DNA of 15,556 bases from an uncultured Dorea sp. (GTDB lineage: Bacteria; Bacillota; Clostridia; Lachnospirales; Lachnospiraceae), in NCBI GenBank assembly GCA_910587575.1, contig CAJULU010000075.1, positions 1 through 15,556 on the forward strand, read 5' to 3'. A program made the translations under genes and the position numbers. Below are positions 5,994 through 14,299 of this stretch, piece after piece. Every line of letters begins with the position of its first letter. The first letter of the stretch is position 1. The notes under the pieces are model-generated. The model was not told the DNA's origin and made no database searches. It saw only the letters and a program-made list of their open reading frames with translations.

Positions 5994-7961
5994 CTATCCT
6001 TCCTTCACCATCTCAAGAAACGTCTCCTCTGAAATGATGGGAATCCCCAGGTCACTGGCCTTCTTATTCTTAGACGATGTGGAAGTCACATCATTATTAA
6101 TCAGATAACTGGTCTTCGAAGTCACGGAACCCGTCACCTTGCCGCCCAGGCTTTCGATCAGTTCCTTCACCTCGCCCCGGTTTGCGAAATGTTCCACGCT
6201 CCCGGTGATCACGAAATTCACTCCCGCAAAGATCTGCTTCTTTTCTTCTGCCGCTGTCTCCCGGGGGATTACCAGCTCTTTCATCAAATCCCGGAACTGC
6301 CTCACATGATTCTCCGAAGCGAAATAATCCACAAACGCCCTGGCAATCACCCCGCCTACGCCCGGAATCCCGTTCAGTTCCTCTTCTGTAGCATGAAGCA
6401 TGGCCTCGGCATCATACTGGAATTCCTTACAGATTACCTTCGCATTGGCCAGACCGATATTGGCAATCCCAAGAGCATAGATAACCCTTGGCAGGGTTGT
6501 CGTCCTGGCCTTCTCAGCGCTGTCAATCAGATTCCGGTAAGATTTCTCCCCGAACCCTTCCATTGACTGAATCTCCTCCCGGTAACGGTCCAGATGAAAG
6601 ATGTCCGCAAACTCCCGTATCATCCCCCTGGAAATAAATTTCTCCAGGGTAGCCTCAGAAAGCCCCTCAATATTCAGCGCATCCCGGCTGACGAACAGGG
6701 AAAAAGACTTCACATGCTTTGCCTGGCATTCCGGATTCGTACAGTACAAAGCCCGGGCATTGGCTACCTGACGGATCTCGGTATCCCCCTGGCACACCGG
6801 GCATCTCTTCGGGATATCCTTCACCCCGCTTCTCGTGAGATTCTTCGCAATCTGAGGAATAATCATGTTAGCCTTATACACCTCAATCCGGTCTCCAATC
6901 CCCAGTTCCAGTTCTTCCATGATGCTGATATTATGGACACTGGCACGGCTGACCGTGGTTCCCTCCAGTTCCACCGGTTCAAAGATGGCAACCGGATTGA
7001 TCAGCCCGGTTCTTGACGGGCTCCACTCTATCTCCGTAAGCGTTGTCTCCCGTAACTCATCTGCCCACTTAAACGCATAAGAATCTCTCGGGAACTTGGA
7101 AGTGCGCCCCAGTGACTTTCCATACTCTATATCATCATATATTAACACAAGTCCATCTGACGGGAAATCGTTCTGCGGGATTTTTTCTGAAAATTTTAGA
7201 ACTTCAGCCTCCACATTTTCCTGCGTCACCTCGTGAAATTCCACCACCTCAAAGCCCTGCTCCAAAAGCCAGTTCATCTGGCAGGCCCTGGAATTATGGA
7301 AATCCACGTCTTCGGCCTGTACCAGAGAAAATGCATAGAAATGCACATTCCGCTTCGCCGTGATCTCGTTATTCAGCTGCCGCACGGAGCCGCTGCACAG
7401 ATTCCTCGGATTCTTATATTTTGCATCCACGTCCTCAATCTCAGAATTGATCCTCTCAAATTCTCTGTATGAGATCACTGCCTCCCCCCGCAGAATCAGT
7501 TCTCCCCGGTAGGCAATCTTCAGGGGAATGTTCTGAAACACCCTGGCATTATTCGTAATGACCTCCCCTACTTCTCCGTTTCCCCGCGTGACCGCCTTAT
7601 AAAGCCGCCCCTCCCGGTAGGTCAGCACAATGGTCAGTCCGTCCAGTTTCCAGGACATCAGCGCCCTCTGGTCTCCCACGAACCGTTTCAGTTCAGCAAT
7701 CTCCTTGGTCTTGTCAAGGGAGAGCATGGGACTGTCATGCCTCTCTTTGGGCAATTCACTCAGCACCTCATACCCCACGTTCACGGTAGGACTGCTGGCC
7801 AGGGTAATCCCAAGCTCCTTTTCAAGCCCTTCTAATTCCTCGTATAATTCGTCATATTCACGGTTACTCATGATTTCAGCGGACTCCTGGTAGTATGCGC
7901 GCCCCGCCTTATTCAGTATCTCTACCAGTTCCAGCATCCTGTCTTTCTTCGATCTGCTCAT
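5994..7961 (-). CDS. ligA: NAD-dependent DNA ligase (divergent LigA)
   Basis: The 655-residue cytoplasmic enzyme seals DNA nicks using NAD. The domains are: N-terminal Ia (AYY 22-24, EYD 35-37), adenylation domain with the nucleophile K105 in WKLDG, OB fold, zinc finger (C387, C390, C407, C412), helix-hairpin-helix repeats (about 425-545) and a C-terminal BRCT domain (577-653). Several near-invariant motifs are changed: TRGDG is TRGNG, GEDVT is GEVIT, NPRNAAAGSLRQLD is NPRNLCSGSVRQLN, and PRWA is PRDS. The nucleophile, RGE and SDG motifs remain, so it is probably active. The first 53 nt lie inside the end of rluF, and GGGG at -8 to -5 may be the ribosome site; a later ATG (7937) has no better one. 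The gene is probably translated in coupling with rluF. Confidence 0.93.
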   Translation of the reverse strand: MSRSKKDRMLELVEILNKAGRAYYQESAEIMSNREYDELYEELEGLEKELGITLASSPTVNVGYEVLSELPKERHDSPMLSLDKTKEIAELKRFVGDQRALMSWKLDGLTIVLTYREGRLYKAVTRGNGEVGEVITNNARVFQNIPLKIAYRGELILRGEAVISYREFERINSEIEDVDAKYKNPRNLCSGSVRQLNNEITAKRNVHFYAFSLVQAEDVDFHNSRACQMNWLLEQGFEVVEFHEVTQENVEAEVLKFSEKIPQNDFPSDGLVLIYDDIEYGKSLGRTSKFPRDSYAFKWADELRETTLTEIEWSPSRTGLINPVAIFEPVELEGTTVSRASVHNISIMEELELGIGDRIEVYKANMIIPQIAKNLTRSGVKDIPKRCPVCQGDTEIRQVANARALYCTNPECQAKHVKSFSLFVSRDALNIEGLSEATLEKFISRGMIREFADIFHLDRYREEIQSMEGFGEKSYRNLIDSAEKARTTTLPRVIYALGIANIGLANAKVICKEFQYDAEAMLHATEEELNGIPGVGGVIARAFVDYFASENHVRQFRDLMKELVIPRETAAEEKKQIFAGVNFVITGSVEHFANRGEVKELIESLGGKVTGSVTSKTSYLINNDVTSTSSKNKKASDLGIPIISEETFLEMVKEG

Positions 7962-8655
7962 ATAACCCCGTTAACTCCTGTTCTGTTAATTTTCTGACCG
8001 CCCCGGGTTTCAGCCCGCCAAGCCTTACATTCATGATTCTGACTCTGATAAGCCTTCTGACGCCATACCCAAGAGTTTCACACATCCTTCGGATCTGCCG
8101 GTTCAGCCCCTGGGTCAGCACGATGGAAAAGGTATACTTTCCCAATTTCTCCACCCTGCACGGTCTGGTGACAACGTCAAGTCCCTTCTCTGTATCCCGG
8201 ATCCGTACTCCTTCTGCCATCTGCTTTAGAAATTCTTCTGTCAGCGGTTTATCTGCCGTAACCTTATACTCCTTCTCATGTCTGTACCTTGCCCGCATCA
8301 TTTTGTTGATCAGATCCCCGTCATTGGTCATGATCAGCAGCCCTTCCGAGTCCTTATCCAGCCTTCCTGCATAGGTAATCCGCTCCGGATAATCCAGATA
8401 ACGGATAATGCTCTTCCGCTCTCTTTGCTCTTCTGTGCAGATAATTCCCACCGGCTTATTCACGGCCAGAACAATCCGCTCCCTTCTGCCTCCGATGACC
8501 TTTTTTCCCAGCCGGACTTCCTGACCGGGTTCTACCTTCATACCCGTGACTGCACGTTTCCCGTCCACCGTCACCCGTCCGGCCTCAATCAGACGGTCTG
8601 CCTCCCTCCTGGAACATACGCCTGCATCACTCAGATATTTGTTCAGCCTTACCAC
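7909..8655 (-). CDS. rluF: 23S rRNA pseudouridine synthase, RluF type
   Basis: The 248-residue protein isomerises a uridine in 23S rRNA (position 2604 in E. coli, where known). An S4 RNA-binding domain (1-48, LNKYLSDAGVCSRREAD) precedes the catalytic domain with NKPVGI (66-71) and GRLDKDSEGLL, where D100 is the catalytic Asp. The segments HEKEYKVTADKPLTEEF and QGLNRQIRRMCE follow E. coli RluF closely, which supports RluF over RluB or RsuA. The start is a GTG (8655) with GGAG 9 nt upstream. The first 29 nt overlap the end of the DHHW gene, and the last 53 nt overlap ligA, so three genes are stitched together by coding overlaps. The exact target base is inferred. Confidence 0.9.
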   Translation of the reverse strand: MVRLNKYLSDAGVCSRREADRLIEAGRVTVDGKRAVTGMKVEPGQEVRLGKKVIGGRRERIVLAVNKPVGIICTEEQRERKSIIRYLDYPERITYAGRLDKDSEGLLIMTNDGDLINKMMRARYRHEKEYKVTADKPLTEEFLKQMAEGVRIRDTEKGLDVVTRPCRVEKLGKYTFSIVLTQGLNRQIRRMCETLGYGVRRLIRVRIMNVRLGGLKPGAVRKLTEQELTGLYEQIEERQDAGTGRDTE

Positions 8656-9838
8656 TTTGCAACACTCCGTTTAACTTATCATCCTGTACAAAAGTATTTC
8701 CATTATATAAGAATAATACGCTGGAAATCTTCTTCTCCTCCATAATCCCGTCCAGGTTCCCTTCGTAATACTCCGGATCCACCACAATGATTTCCCGGTA
8801 ATAGGGCACAAGGAAAGGAATCAGACAGTTTGCATACGAATCCTTCACAAGCAGCAGCCGGTCCGTGGTATCCGCCGTTGTACGGATATCCACCATCCCA
8901 TGGCTGCCGCCCATAAACAGTTCGTATGCATCCCTTTCCTTTAATTTGGACCGGTCATATAAGGTAGAAGTCTTATCATCCCCATAGTCCACCACGATTC
9001 CGGGCATTTCTTTCTCCTTTTGTGCCGTATAGATATAGATTGACTCCTGGTATCCGCTCTGATATCCGCTCTTCAAGGATAAGTCCCCGGTAAAGATATT
9101 CGTAACCACGTACTTCTCCCATTTCGGCGTTTTCTCCGTATCAAGCCCCATGGTCTCCACAAGCTGCTGACTGGCGTAGTACGCCCCCAGAGTCGTCCAG
9201 TGGGAATCTGTACGGTAATAGATCTCTTCTTTGCTGTGGGCTCCCAGAGGCCTGCTCAGATCCACCCAGGTGATTCCTTCTCCAATCTTCCGGGAAATAG
9301 AACTGAAGATCTCTGTCTGATCCTCCGTCACCGCAAATCTGGGCAGCTTGTCTGCAAGGACATTGGCCGCATTGGGGACAAGGGCAAGATAGACGGGAAT
9401 CTTCTCGTATCTTGCGTGAAACTCTTCTATGGCCGCAAGATCTGACTCCGTCTTCTCCTGATCTGCACTGGCAATCTCCTCCAGAAGATACTGATCCTTT
9501 CCTTTGAATACTCCGTTGGATTCCCGTTTTCCAATCAGAAGATCCATCCGGTTCTTAAGAGATCCCCAGAGATTCCTCCCCAGGAACTGATCCGAGCGGA
9601 ACGCCTCATACTGCTCCATATAAGTTCCGTCTGCTGCTGCCTCCAGCGTGAGTTTCGGCCGGGTCTGGAGTGAACGGTTCTCCTTCTCGGAAAAATCACG
9701 CTCTACCGGTATCAGTTCCAATAAAGAGATCAGCACCAGCAGCAAAAAAAACACGAACGCCGCTGTTTTTCTTCTATATAAACGTAAAGACCTGTTATCT
9801 TTCTGTCTCTTCTGTCTCTTCTGCTTCTTCTGCCTCAT
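8627..9838 (-). CDS. membrane-anchored DHHW/AlgX-like O-acyltransferase partner
   Basis: The 403-residue protein has a very basic 24-residue N-terminal tail, one membrane segment (26-44) and an outside domain, so it is anchored with its catalytic part on the cell surface. YYRTDSHWTTLGAYY (207-221) carries D211 and H213 of the DxHW motif, and VKDSYAN (331-337) carries S334. Together these match the Asp-His-Ser set of AlgX/AlgJ-type acetyltransferases. Such proteins take acyl groups from an MBOAT and place them on a polysaccharide. The basic tail is encoded by a 9-bp repeat, TCTGTCTCT and variants (about 9800-9834). AGGAG lies 7 nt before the ATG. The MBOAT gene ends 61 nt upstream. The acceptor polymer is unknown. 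Confidence 0.88.
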   Translation of the reverse strand: MRQKKQKRQKRQKDNRSLRLYRRKTAAFVFFLLLVLISLLELIPVERDFSEKENRSLQTRPKLTLEAAADGTYMEQYEAFRSDQFLGRNLWGSLKNRMDLLIGKRESNGVFKGKDQYLLEEIASADQEKTESDLAAIEEFHARYEKIPVYLALVPNAANVLADKLPRFAVTEDQTEIFSSISRKIGEGITWVDLSRPLGAHSKEEIYYRTDSHWTTLGAYYASQQLVETMGLDTEKTPKWEKYVVTNIFTGDLSLKSGYQSGYQESIYIYTAQKEKEMPGIVVDYGDDKTSTLYDRSKLKERDAYELFMGGSHGMVDIRTTADTTDRLLLVKDSYANCLIPFLVPYYREIIVVDPEYYEGNLDGIMEEKKISSVLFLYNGNTFVQDDKLNGVLQSGKAEQISE

Positions 9839-9899
9839 AAAACGCTCCTGTTATTCATGACTGCCTCCTACGTCTCCTGTCCGGGACAGACTGCCTTGA

Positions 9900-11282
9900 C
9901 TATGTCACAATATAAGCCACACACAGGATAAACATCACACCGTAAATCATGCCGTTCACCAGTGCCTTTCCTCTTCCGCCCCGGTCCATTACACTTTCAT
10001 ACGCCTTGTGGACAAAAGGATGAAGGCCGGCCGCCATAACGATCAGAAGTGCGAGATTCGTGACCAGCAGATACATTCCCCGGTCATCCGCCAAAGCGTA
10101 AGCCCCTGCCCCGAACATACGTCCCAGATAGGCAAATGCCTGTGAAGGTTCGGAATGAAAGAAGAACACCCATCCGATCATTACCATGATGATACTGTAA
10201 ATGTGCCCGAGAACTCCTGGCAGCCGGTCCAGCATTCTCCACAGGAATAATTTCTCTGCCACCATCAGAAGCCCGCAGTACAGTCCCCATATCACATAAC
10301 CTGCCGACAGCCCGTGAAACAGCCCTGTCAGCAGCCAGATCAGCAGAATGTTCCTTATCTGTTTTGATTCTTCCACGTCACCGCCGCCCAGAGGATGATA
10401 CACATATTCCCGGAACCAAGCCCCAAGGGACATATGCCATTTATACCAGAATTCTGTGGTACTTCCCGCCAGAAAAGGATAATCGAAATTCCCCGGGAAT
10501 TCAAAGCCCGTCATCTTCCCCAGTCCGATGGCCATATCTGTGTACCCGCTTAAATTATAATAAATCATAAGCGCAAACGCCCCGCAGCCAAGCCATGCGC
10601 AAAGTACCGATACCTGTCCGGCCTCCATCCCCATGACCTCTGCATGAAGCAGTCCCATATTGTCCGCAAAAATGACCTTTTTAAACAGACCCCGGATGAA
10701 AAACATCGCCCCTTCCCCAATCTTTCCCAGGGACATCTGCCTCGCCTTAAGCTGCTTTTCCATCTCCGAATACCGCACAACCGGCCCGCCCGGCATTTTG
10801 GGAAACATGGACACATAAAGCGCAAGGTCTGCCGGATTCTTCTGCACCTTCCCCTCTCCCCGGTACACATCTATCACATAAGATAACATCTGGAGCGTAT
10901 AGAAAGACATTCCCATAGGAAGCGCATAGCCCTGAAAGGGAATCTGAACAGGGAACACCGTGTTCCACGCTCCGATCACCGTTCTTCCGTACAAAAAGAA
11001 TCCCAGTATTCCCAGATTGACAATGACACAAATAATCAGACCGGATCTGGCACGCCGCCGGTTCTTCAGAATCCCGGCCATATGGATCCCCCAGGCATAG
11101 TTAAACAGAATCATTCCAGCCATCAGAAAGACACCTGCCGGCTCTCCCCAGGCATAGAACAAAAGGCTTGCCAGCAACAGCAGCCCATTCTTAAGCCCTC
11201 CGGGCATCAGATAGTACAGGAACAGTACAACCGGTAAAAATGTAAATAAAAACACAACACTGTCAAATAGACCCGTTATCAT
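9900..11282 (-). CDS. MBOAT-family membrane O-acyltransferase (AlgI/PatA-like)
   Basis: The 460-residue integral membrane protein has roughly ten hydrophobic helices. MBOAT features are in place: PMGMSFYTLQMLSYVIDVYR (122-141), MFPKMPGGPVVRY (159-171) for the usual FPqxxaGPIxR, WHMSLGAWFREYVY with H283, and LTGLFHGLSAGYVIWG with H323, the catalytic histidine in AlgI-type enzymes. The protein is expected to pass acetyl or other acyl groups from a cytoplasmic donor to an outside partner. I chose ATG 11282 because it overlaps the SGNH stop as TAATG; the longer in-frame opening to 11318 lies inside the upstream gene. With an SGNH hydrolase before it and a DHHW protein after it, it forms a surface acylation set. 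Confidence 0.93.
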   Translation of the reverse strand: MITGLFDSVVFLFTFLPVVLFLYYLMPGGLKNGLLLLASLLFYAWGEPAGVFLMAGMILFNYAWGIHMAGILKNRRRARSGLIICVIVNLGILGFFLYGRTVIGAWNTVFPVQIPFQGYALPMGMSFYTLQMLSYVIDVYRGEGKVQKNPADLALYVSMFPKMPGGPVVRYSEMEKQLKARQMSLGKIGEGAMFFIRGLFKKVIFADNMGLLHAEVMGMEAGQVSVLCAWLGCGAFALMIYYNLSGYTDMAIGLGKMTGFEFPGNFDYPFLAGSTTEFWYKWHMSLGAWFREYVYHPLGGGDVEESKQIRNILLIWLLTGLFHGLSAGYVIWGLYCGLLMVAEKLFLWRMLDRLPGVLGHIYSIIMVMIGWVFFFHSEPSQAFAYLGRMFGAGAYALADDRGMYLLVTNLALLIVMAAGLHPFVHKAYESVMDRGGRGKALVNGMIYGVMFILCVAYIVT

Positions 11283-12079
11283 TATAACTCTGCCGCCTCC
11301 GCCATGTGATTCACCCATTCTGCGTAATACTCCGCCGCCATATGGATTCCGTCTTCGGTGTAGTATTCGTCTTTTACCAGACTTCCGTTGTCAATGAACG
11401 TTACTCCCTCTTCCTCGCACAGTTCCGAAAGTTCCTCATTAAACTGGGGAATGTTCCCGTATAATTCATCTTCATCTATAACCTCCTGCGTAACCGGAAG
11501 GATACTGTTGACATAGATCCTGGTTTCCGGCAGCTTTTCCTTCAGTTCCTCAAGCACACGCCGGTATGCAATGACAAAGATCCCCGCATCCCCGGATGCC
11601 GCCTCGATGTCCTTCAGTCCATAGGACAGAAAGAGAACCTGCGGGCTTACCTCGATTGCCCGGGAGACATGGTTATGAATCATACTGACCTCCGTCTCAC
11701 ACACGCCGGTATCCTGTTCCGCCGTCACAAATGACTTGTCAAGAACCTGGTTCTCATACAGTCCCTGGGTAATGGAGTCCCCAAGCACATAGGAAGCAGC
11801 GAACTTCTCGCTCACCGTCCGGTTCGCCCATGCCTCGTCCGCTGCACGCTCCGCCTCCTCCAGTTCCTTGATCTGCCTGTCCGTCTCTTCCGTGTCTGCT
11901 TTCTCCATCTGCTGAAGCTTCGCAAGCCCTTTGCGCGGATCCTCCAGAGGGTTCATCACCCCCACGGCAAACACGATGCCGCCGATGACCATCCATACAA
12001 TCATGGCCGTAACCGCCATACGCAGAACTATGTCTCTGTCTTCATTTTTATTCTTTGTCTTATCTTGTCCTTTACTCAC
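11282..12079 (-). CDS. membrane-anchored SGNH/GDSL-type hydrolase
   Basis: The 265-residue protein has an uncleaved-looking membrane anchor (22-41), a charged Glu/Lys-rich stalk (50-84) that may coil, and an outside SGNH domain. Block I is GDSITQG with S102, and block V is DGIHM with D243 and H246, so the Ser-Asp-His set is present. Block III, usually GxND, reads YGLKD (153-157), so the oxyanion Asn is replaced by K156. GDSL enzymes of this type remove or transfer O-acyl groups. The start is a GTG (12079) with GGGAG about 11 nt upstream; the next ATG would remove the cytoplasmic tail. It is the first gene after a strong promoter and shares one base with the MBOAT start. It could be an acyl esterase or a second acyltransferase. 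Confidence 0.85.
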   Translation of the reverse strand: MSKGQDKTKNKNEDRDIVLRMAVTAMIVWMVIGGIVFAVGVMNPLEDPRKGLAKLQQMEKADTEETDRQIKELEEAERAADEAWANRTVSEKFAASYVLGDSITQGLYENQVLDKSFVTAEQDTGVCETEVSMIHNHVSRAIEVSPQVLFLSYGLKDIEAASGDAGIFVIAYRRVLEELKEKLPETRIYVNSILPVTQEVIDEDELYGNIPQFNEELSELCEEEGVTFIDNGSLVKDEYYTEDGIHMAAEYYAEWVNHMAEAAEL

Positions 12080-12163
12080 GCAGCCGTGCTCTCCCTTAAG
12101 TCACCGTTTACACCTCTGGCAGCCTCATGAATGCGACAGTCAGAAAAAAGCATATATGTGAAT

Positions 12164-12192
12164 ATTGTACTGTTTTTCCCCGTAAAAGTCAA
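12164..12192 (-). promoter_or_regulatory. sigma-70-type promoter for the SGNH-MBOAT-DHHW operon
   Basis: On the - strand a TTGACT -35 box (12192-12187) and a TACAAT -10 box (12169-12164) are exactly 17 nt apart. Transcription would start near 12157 and leave a leader of about 80 nt before the GTG at 12079. It is the only strong promoter seen for the seven tightly packed genes down to 3935. Confidence 0.8.
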
Positions 12193-12268
12193 ATATATGA
12201 TATACTGTTTGTAAATATTATCATTTTATCAGCCAATCTATCTGCCGCAGCAAATAGTCTTCGCACCC

Positions 12269-12297
12269 TTGCTTCAGTTCGTTAAACCGACTATAAT
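12269..12297 (+). promoter_or_regulatory. sigma-70-type promoter for the two-component genes
   Basis: TTGCTT (12269-12274) and a perfect TATAAT (12292-12297) stand 17 nt apart. The expected start is near 12304, giving a leader of about 40 nt. The ribosome site AAGGAG (12331-12336) is 8 nt before the ATG at 12345. No GTCACT repeat like the one before the ABC genes is seen here. Confidence 0.8.
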
Positions 12298-12344
12298 AAA
12301 GAATACTTTTAGCTGCATTGGAAAAATGACAAGGAGATCGGGAA

Positions 12345-13016
12345 ATGATAGAAATCTATTATATTGAAGATGATGAAAATATTGCAATGGCTGTAAAAGA
12401 ATATCTGAGCCAGAAAGGGTGTGAAGTTTCTATATTTGGAACATTGGAAAGCGGAAAGAAGGCATTGGAACACCATATTCCAAGCCTTGCGCTGATTGAC
12501 TGGAATATGCCAGACGGCGAGGGAAATAGCTTTTGCAGATGGATACGCTCAAGATGGAAAGAACTGCCAGTCATTTTTCTGACTGTCCGAGATGACACTT
12601 GTGATATTATTTCTGGTTTTGAATATGGGGCAGATGATTATGTGACAAAACCTTTTGAATTAGAAGTTCTATATTCCCGCATACACGCACTGCTGCGCAG
12701 GGCAGGAAATGTGCAGACCCAGTATCTTGCCTGCGGTTCTGTTTCGATTGACAAAAACAAAACGGCAGTATTCTGCGGCGAAGAAGAAATTGCTGTCAGC
12801 CAGGCAGAATACCAGCTTTTGCAGCTTTTAATGGAAAATAAAGGGAAAACCGTCACAAGAGAACGGCTGCTGACCCAGATCTGGGACAATAACGGGAATT
12901 ATGTCAATGATAATACGTTGACCGTGACAATGAAACGGCTTAGAGAAAAACTCCATCATCCGTCCTGCATAAAAACAATACGGAGCTTCGGCTACCGTAT
13001 GGAGGATGAGATATGA
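12345..13016 (+). CDS. OmpR-family response regulator
   Basis: The 223-residue regulator has a receiver domain (1-115) with the acidic residues E8 and D9, the phosphorylation site D52 in LIDWNMPDG, T80 and K102 in VTKPFE. A winged-helix DNA-binding domain (about 125-222) follows, with the family segments VSQAEYQLLQLL, TVTRERLLTQIW and TVTMKRLREKL. It ends with an ATGA overlap with the kinase gene, so the two are made together. Its likely target is the promoter of the next operon, where two GTCACT repeats lie one helical turn apart. Similar regulator-kinase-transporter groups respond to antimicrobial peptides, but the signal here is inferred. Confidence 0.93.
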   Translation: MIEIYYIEDDENIAMAVKEYLSQKGCEVSIFGTLESGKKALEHHIPSLALIDWNMPDGEGNSFCRWIRSRWKELPVIFLTVRDDTCDIISGFEYGADDYVTKPFELEVLYSRIHALLRRAGNVQTQYLACGSVSIDKNKTAVFCGEEEIAVSQAEYQLLQLLMENKGKTVTRERLLTQIWDNNGNYVNDNTLTVTMKRLREKLHHPSCIKTIRSFGYRMEDEI

Positions 13017-14257
13017 GCAAAAAATCAAATATAAAAATAACGGCTCTGTTCGTGTTGTCAGTCAGTCTGATTGTAGCGGCAATGACTACATATCTTCTTA
13101 CTCTTTACTATCGCCATATGTGTTTTCATATATTGGGAGGATTTTGTGACAGCATGATTGAAAATAATCCAGATTCCCGACAGGCTGTTTTGAAATTATT
13201 GAAAACACATGACTTCCATATGACAGGCGAAAATATATTATCAGACTTTGGTTATTATCCATCGAATTTAGGGATTATGGACACGAAAGTCCTTTGGATT
13301 GCCGTTTCAGTTTTTTTGGCAGGCGGCCTGTTATTCCTTTTCACTTTCTGTTATTGGCATAGAAAATCGGACAACCGCATCCAGGCATTGACGGGATACT
13401 TGGAAAAAATAAATACAGGCGTTCAAGGACTGGTTTTGGAATCTTCGGATGACGAATTTTCAAAACTGCAGGATGAAATATATAAAACGGTAACGGAACT
13501 TTACCAGACAAGGGAAGAAGCCTTAACAGCACGAAACAATTTTGCAGAAAATCTTTCTAATATTGCCCATCAGCTTAAAACACCGATTACATCTATTTCC
13601 TTAACTGTCCAGACGGCGAAAGAACATCTGGAAAATGCCCGTACCGCAGAAATACCACAAGGGCGTGCCACAGGGGCATACCTCTATGCCATAGAACAGG
13701 CAAATAGAAGAAATATCAAGAATATAGAACGGCAGATAAACAGGCTCATGCATTTAGAGGAAGCGTTATTGCTATTATCCCGCATTGATGCAGGAACGCT
13801 TGCATTTGAAAGAAAACCGACAGATGTCTTTACAATCCTTTCTCTGGCTTCAGACAATTTATATGAAATGTTCATGCAGAGGAACGTTCTGATTGATATT
13901 CCAGAAATGGGTGGGATGGATATCAATGTGGATTTAAACTGGACGATGGAAGCGGTCATGAATTTAATGAAAAACTGTATGGAAGCAACAGGAACAGGCA
14001 CTGCTGTCCATTGTTCCTATGAAAAAAATCCTCTTTATGTGCAGATACGGATATGGGACGAGGGGAAGGGATTTGCAAAAGAGGACTTACCCCATCTGTT
14101 TGAGCGGTTCTATCGTGGGGAAAACGCAAAAAATACTGGAATCGGGATAGGACTTTGCCTTTCAAAAGCAATTATAGAAATGCAGGAAGGAATCATCCGT
14201 GCATTCAATTTTCCGAATGGCGGGGCTTGTTTTGAGATTCGTTTTTATACCCCGTGA
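13013..14257 (+). CDS. membrane sensor histidine kinase
   Basis: The 414-residue kinase has two membrane segments (about 9-33 and 92-114) enclosing an outside loop of about 58 residues. A linker and coiled region (115-178) follow, then the phospho-acceptor H186 in NIAHQLKTPITS. The ATP-binding domain shows the N box (NLMKNCMEA), the G1 region DEGKGF and the G2 region GIGIGLCLS. Its start overlaps the regulator stop by 4 nt, so it is the regulator's partner. The outside loop is larger than the few residues of BceS-type intramembrane sensors, so it may bind a ligand itself instead of only reading the transporter. It is AT-rich like its neighbours. Confidence 0.92.
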   Translation: MSKKSNIKITALFVLSVSLIVAAMTTYLLTLYYRHMCFHILGGFCDSMIENNPDSRQAVLKLLKTHDFHMTGENILSDFGYYPSNLGIMDTKVLWIAVSVFLAGGLLFLFTFCYWHRKSDNRIQALTGYLEKINTGVQGLVLESSDDEFSKLQDEIYKTVTELYQTREEALTARNNFAENLSNIAHQLKTPITSISLTVQTAKEHLENARTAEIPQGRATGAYLYAIEQANRRNIKNIERQINRLMHLEEALLLLSRIDAGTLAFERKPTDVFTILSLASDNLYEMFMQRNVLIDIPEMGGMDINVDLNWTMEAVMNLMKNCMEATGTGTAVHCSYEKNPLYVQIRIWDEGKGFAKEDLPHLFERFYRGENAKNTGIGIGLCLSKAIIEMQEGIIRAFNFPNGGACFEIRFYTP

Positions 14258-14299
14258 AAATAGTGCAAAGCACATGAAACAGGAGAAGCGCCAGGCGCA

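Larger units (their letters stand above)
12080..12344. other. divergent intergenic region and composition boundary
   Basis: These 265 nt separate the - strand operon from the + strand two-component system and hold one promoter for each side (12164-12192 and 12269-12297). By eye the base composition falls from about half G+C in the operon to about 40 percent in the + strand genes. No attachment site, repeat or tRNA marks the boundary, so how the module arrived is not shown. Confidence 0.6.

Noticed and set aside
9859..9896. Repeats GACTGCCT (9859-9866, 9889-9896) and palindrome CTGTCCGGGACAG (9877-9889) between the MBOAT and DHHW genes
   Set aside because: The stem is only 5 bp with a 3-nt loop, no T-run follows on either strand, and the repeats are too short to call a site. 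Treated as chance.
11283..11318. Longer MBOAT start inside the SGNH gene
   Set aside because: It adds a Gly-rich, non-membrane stretch; the TAATG overlap at 11280-11284 gives a natural coupled start.
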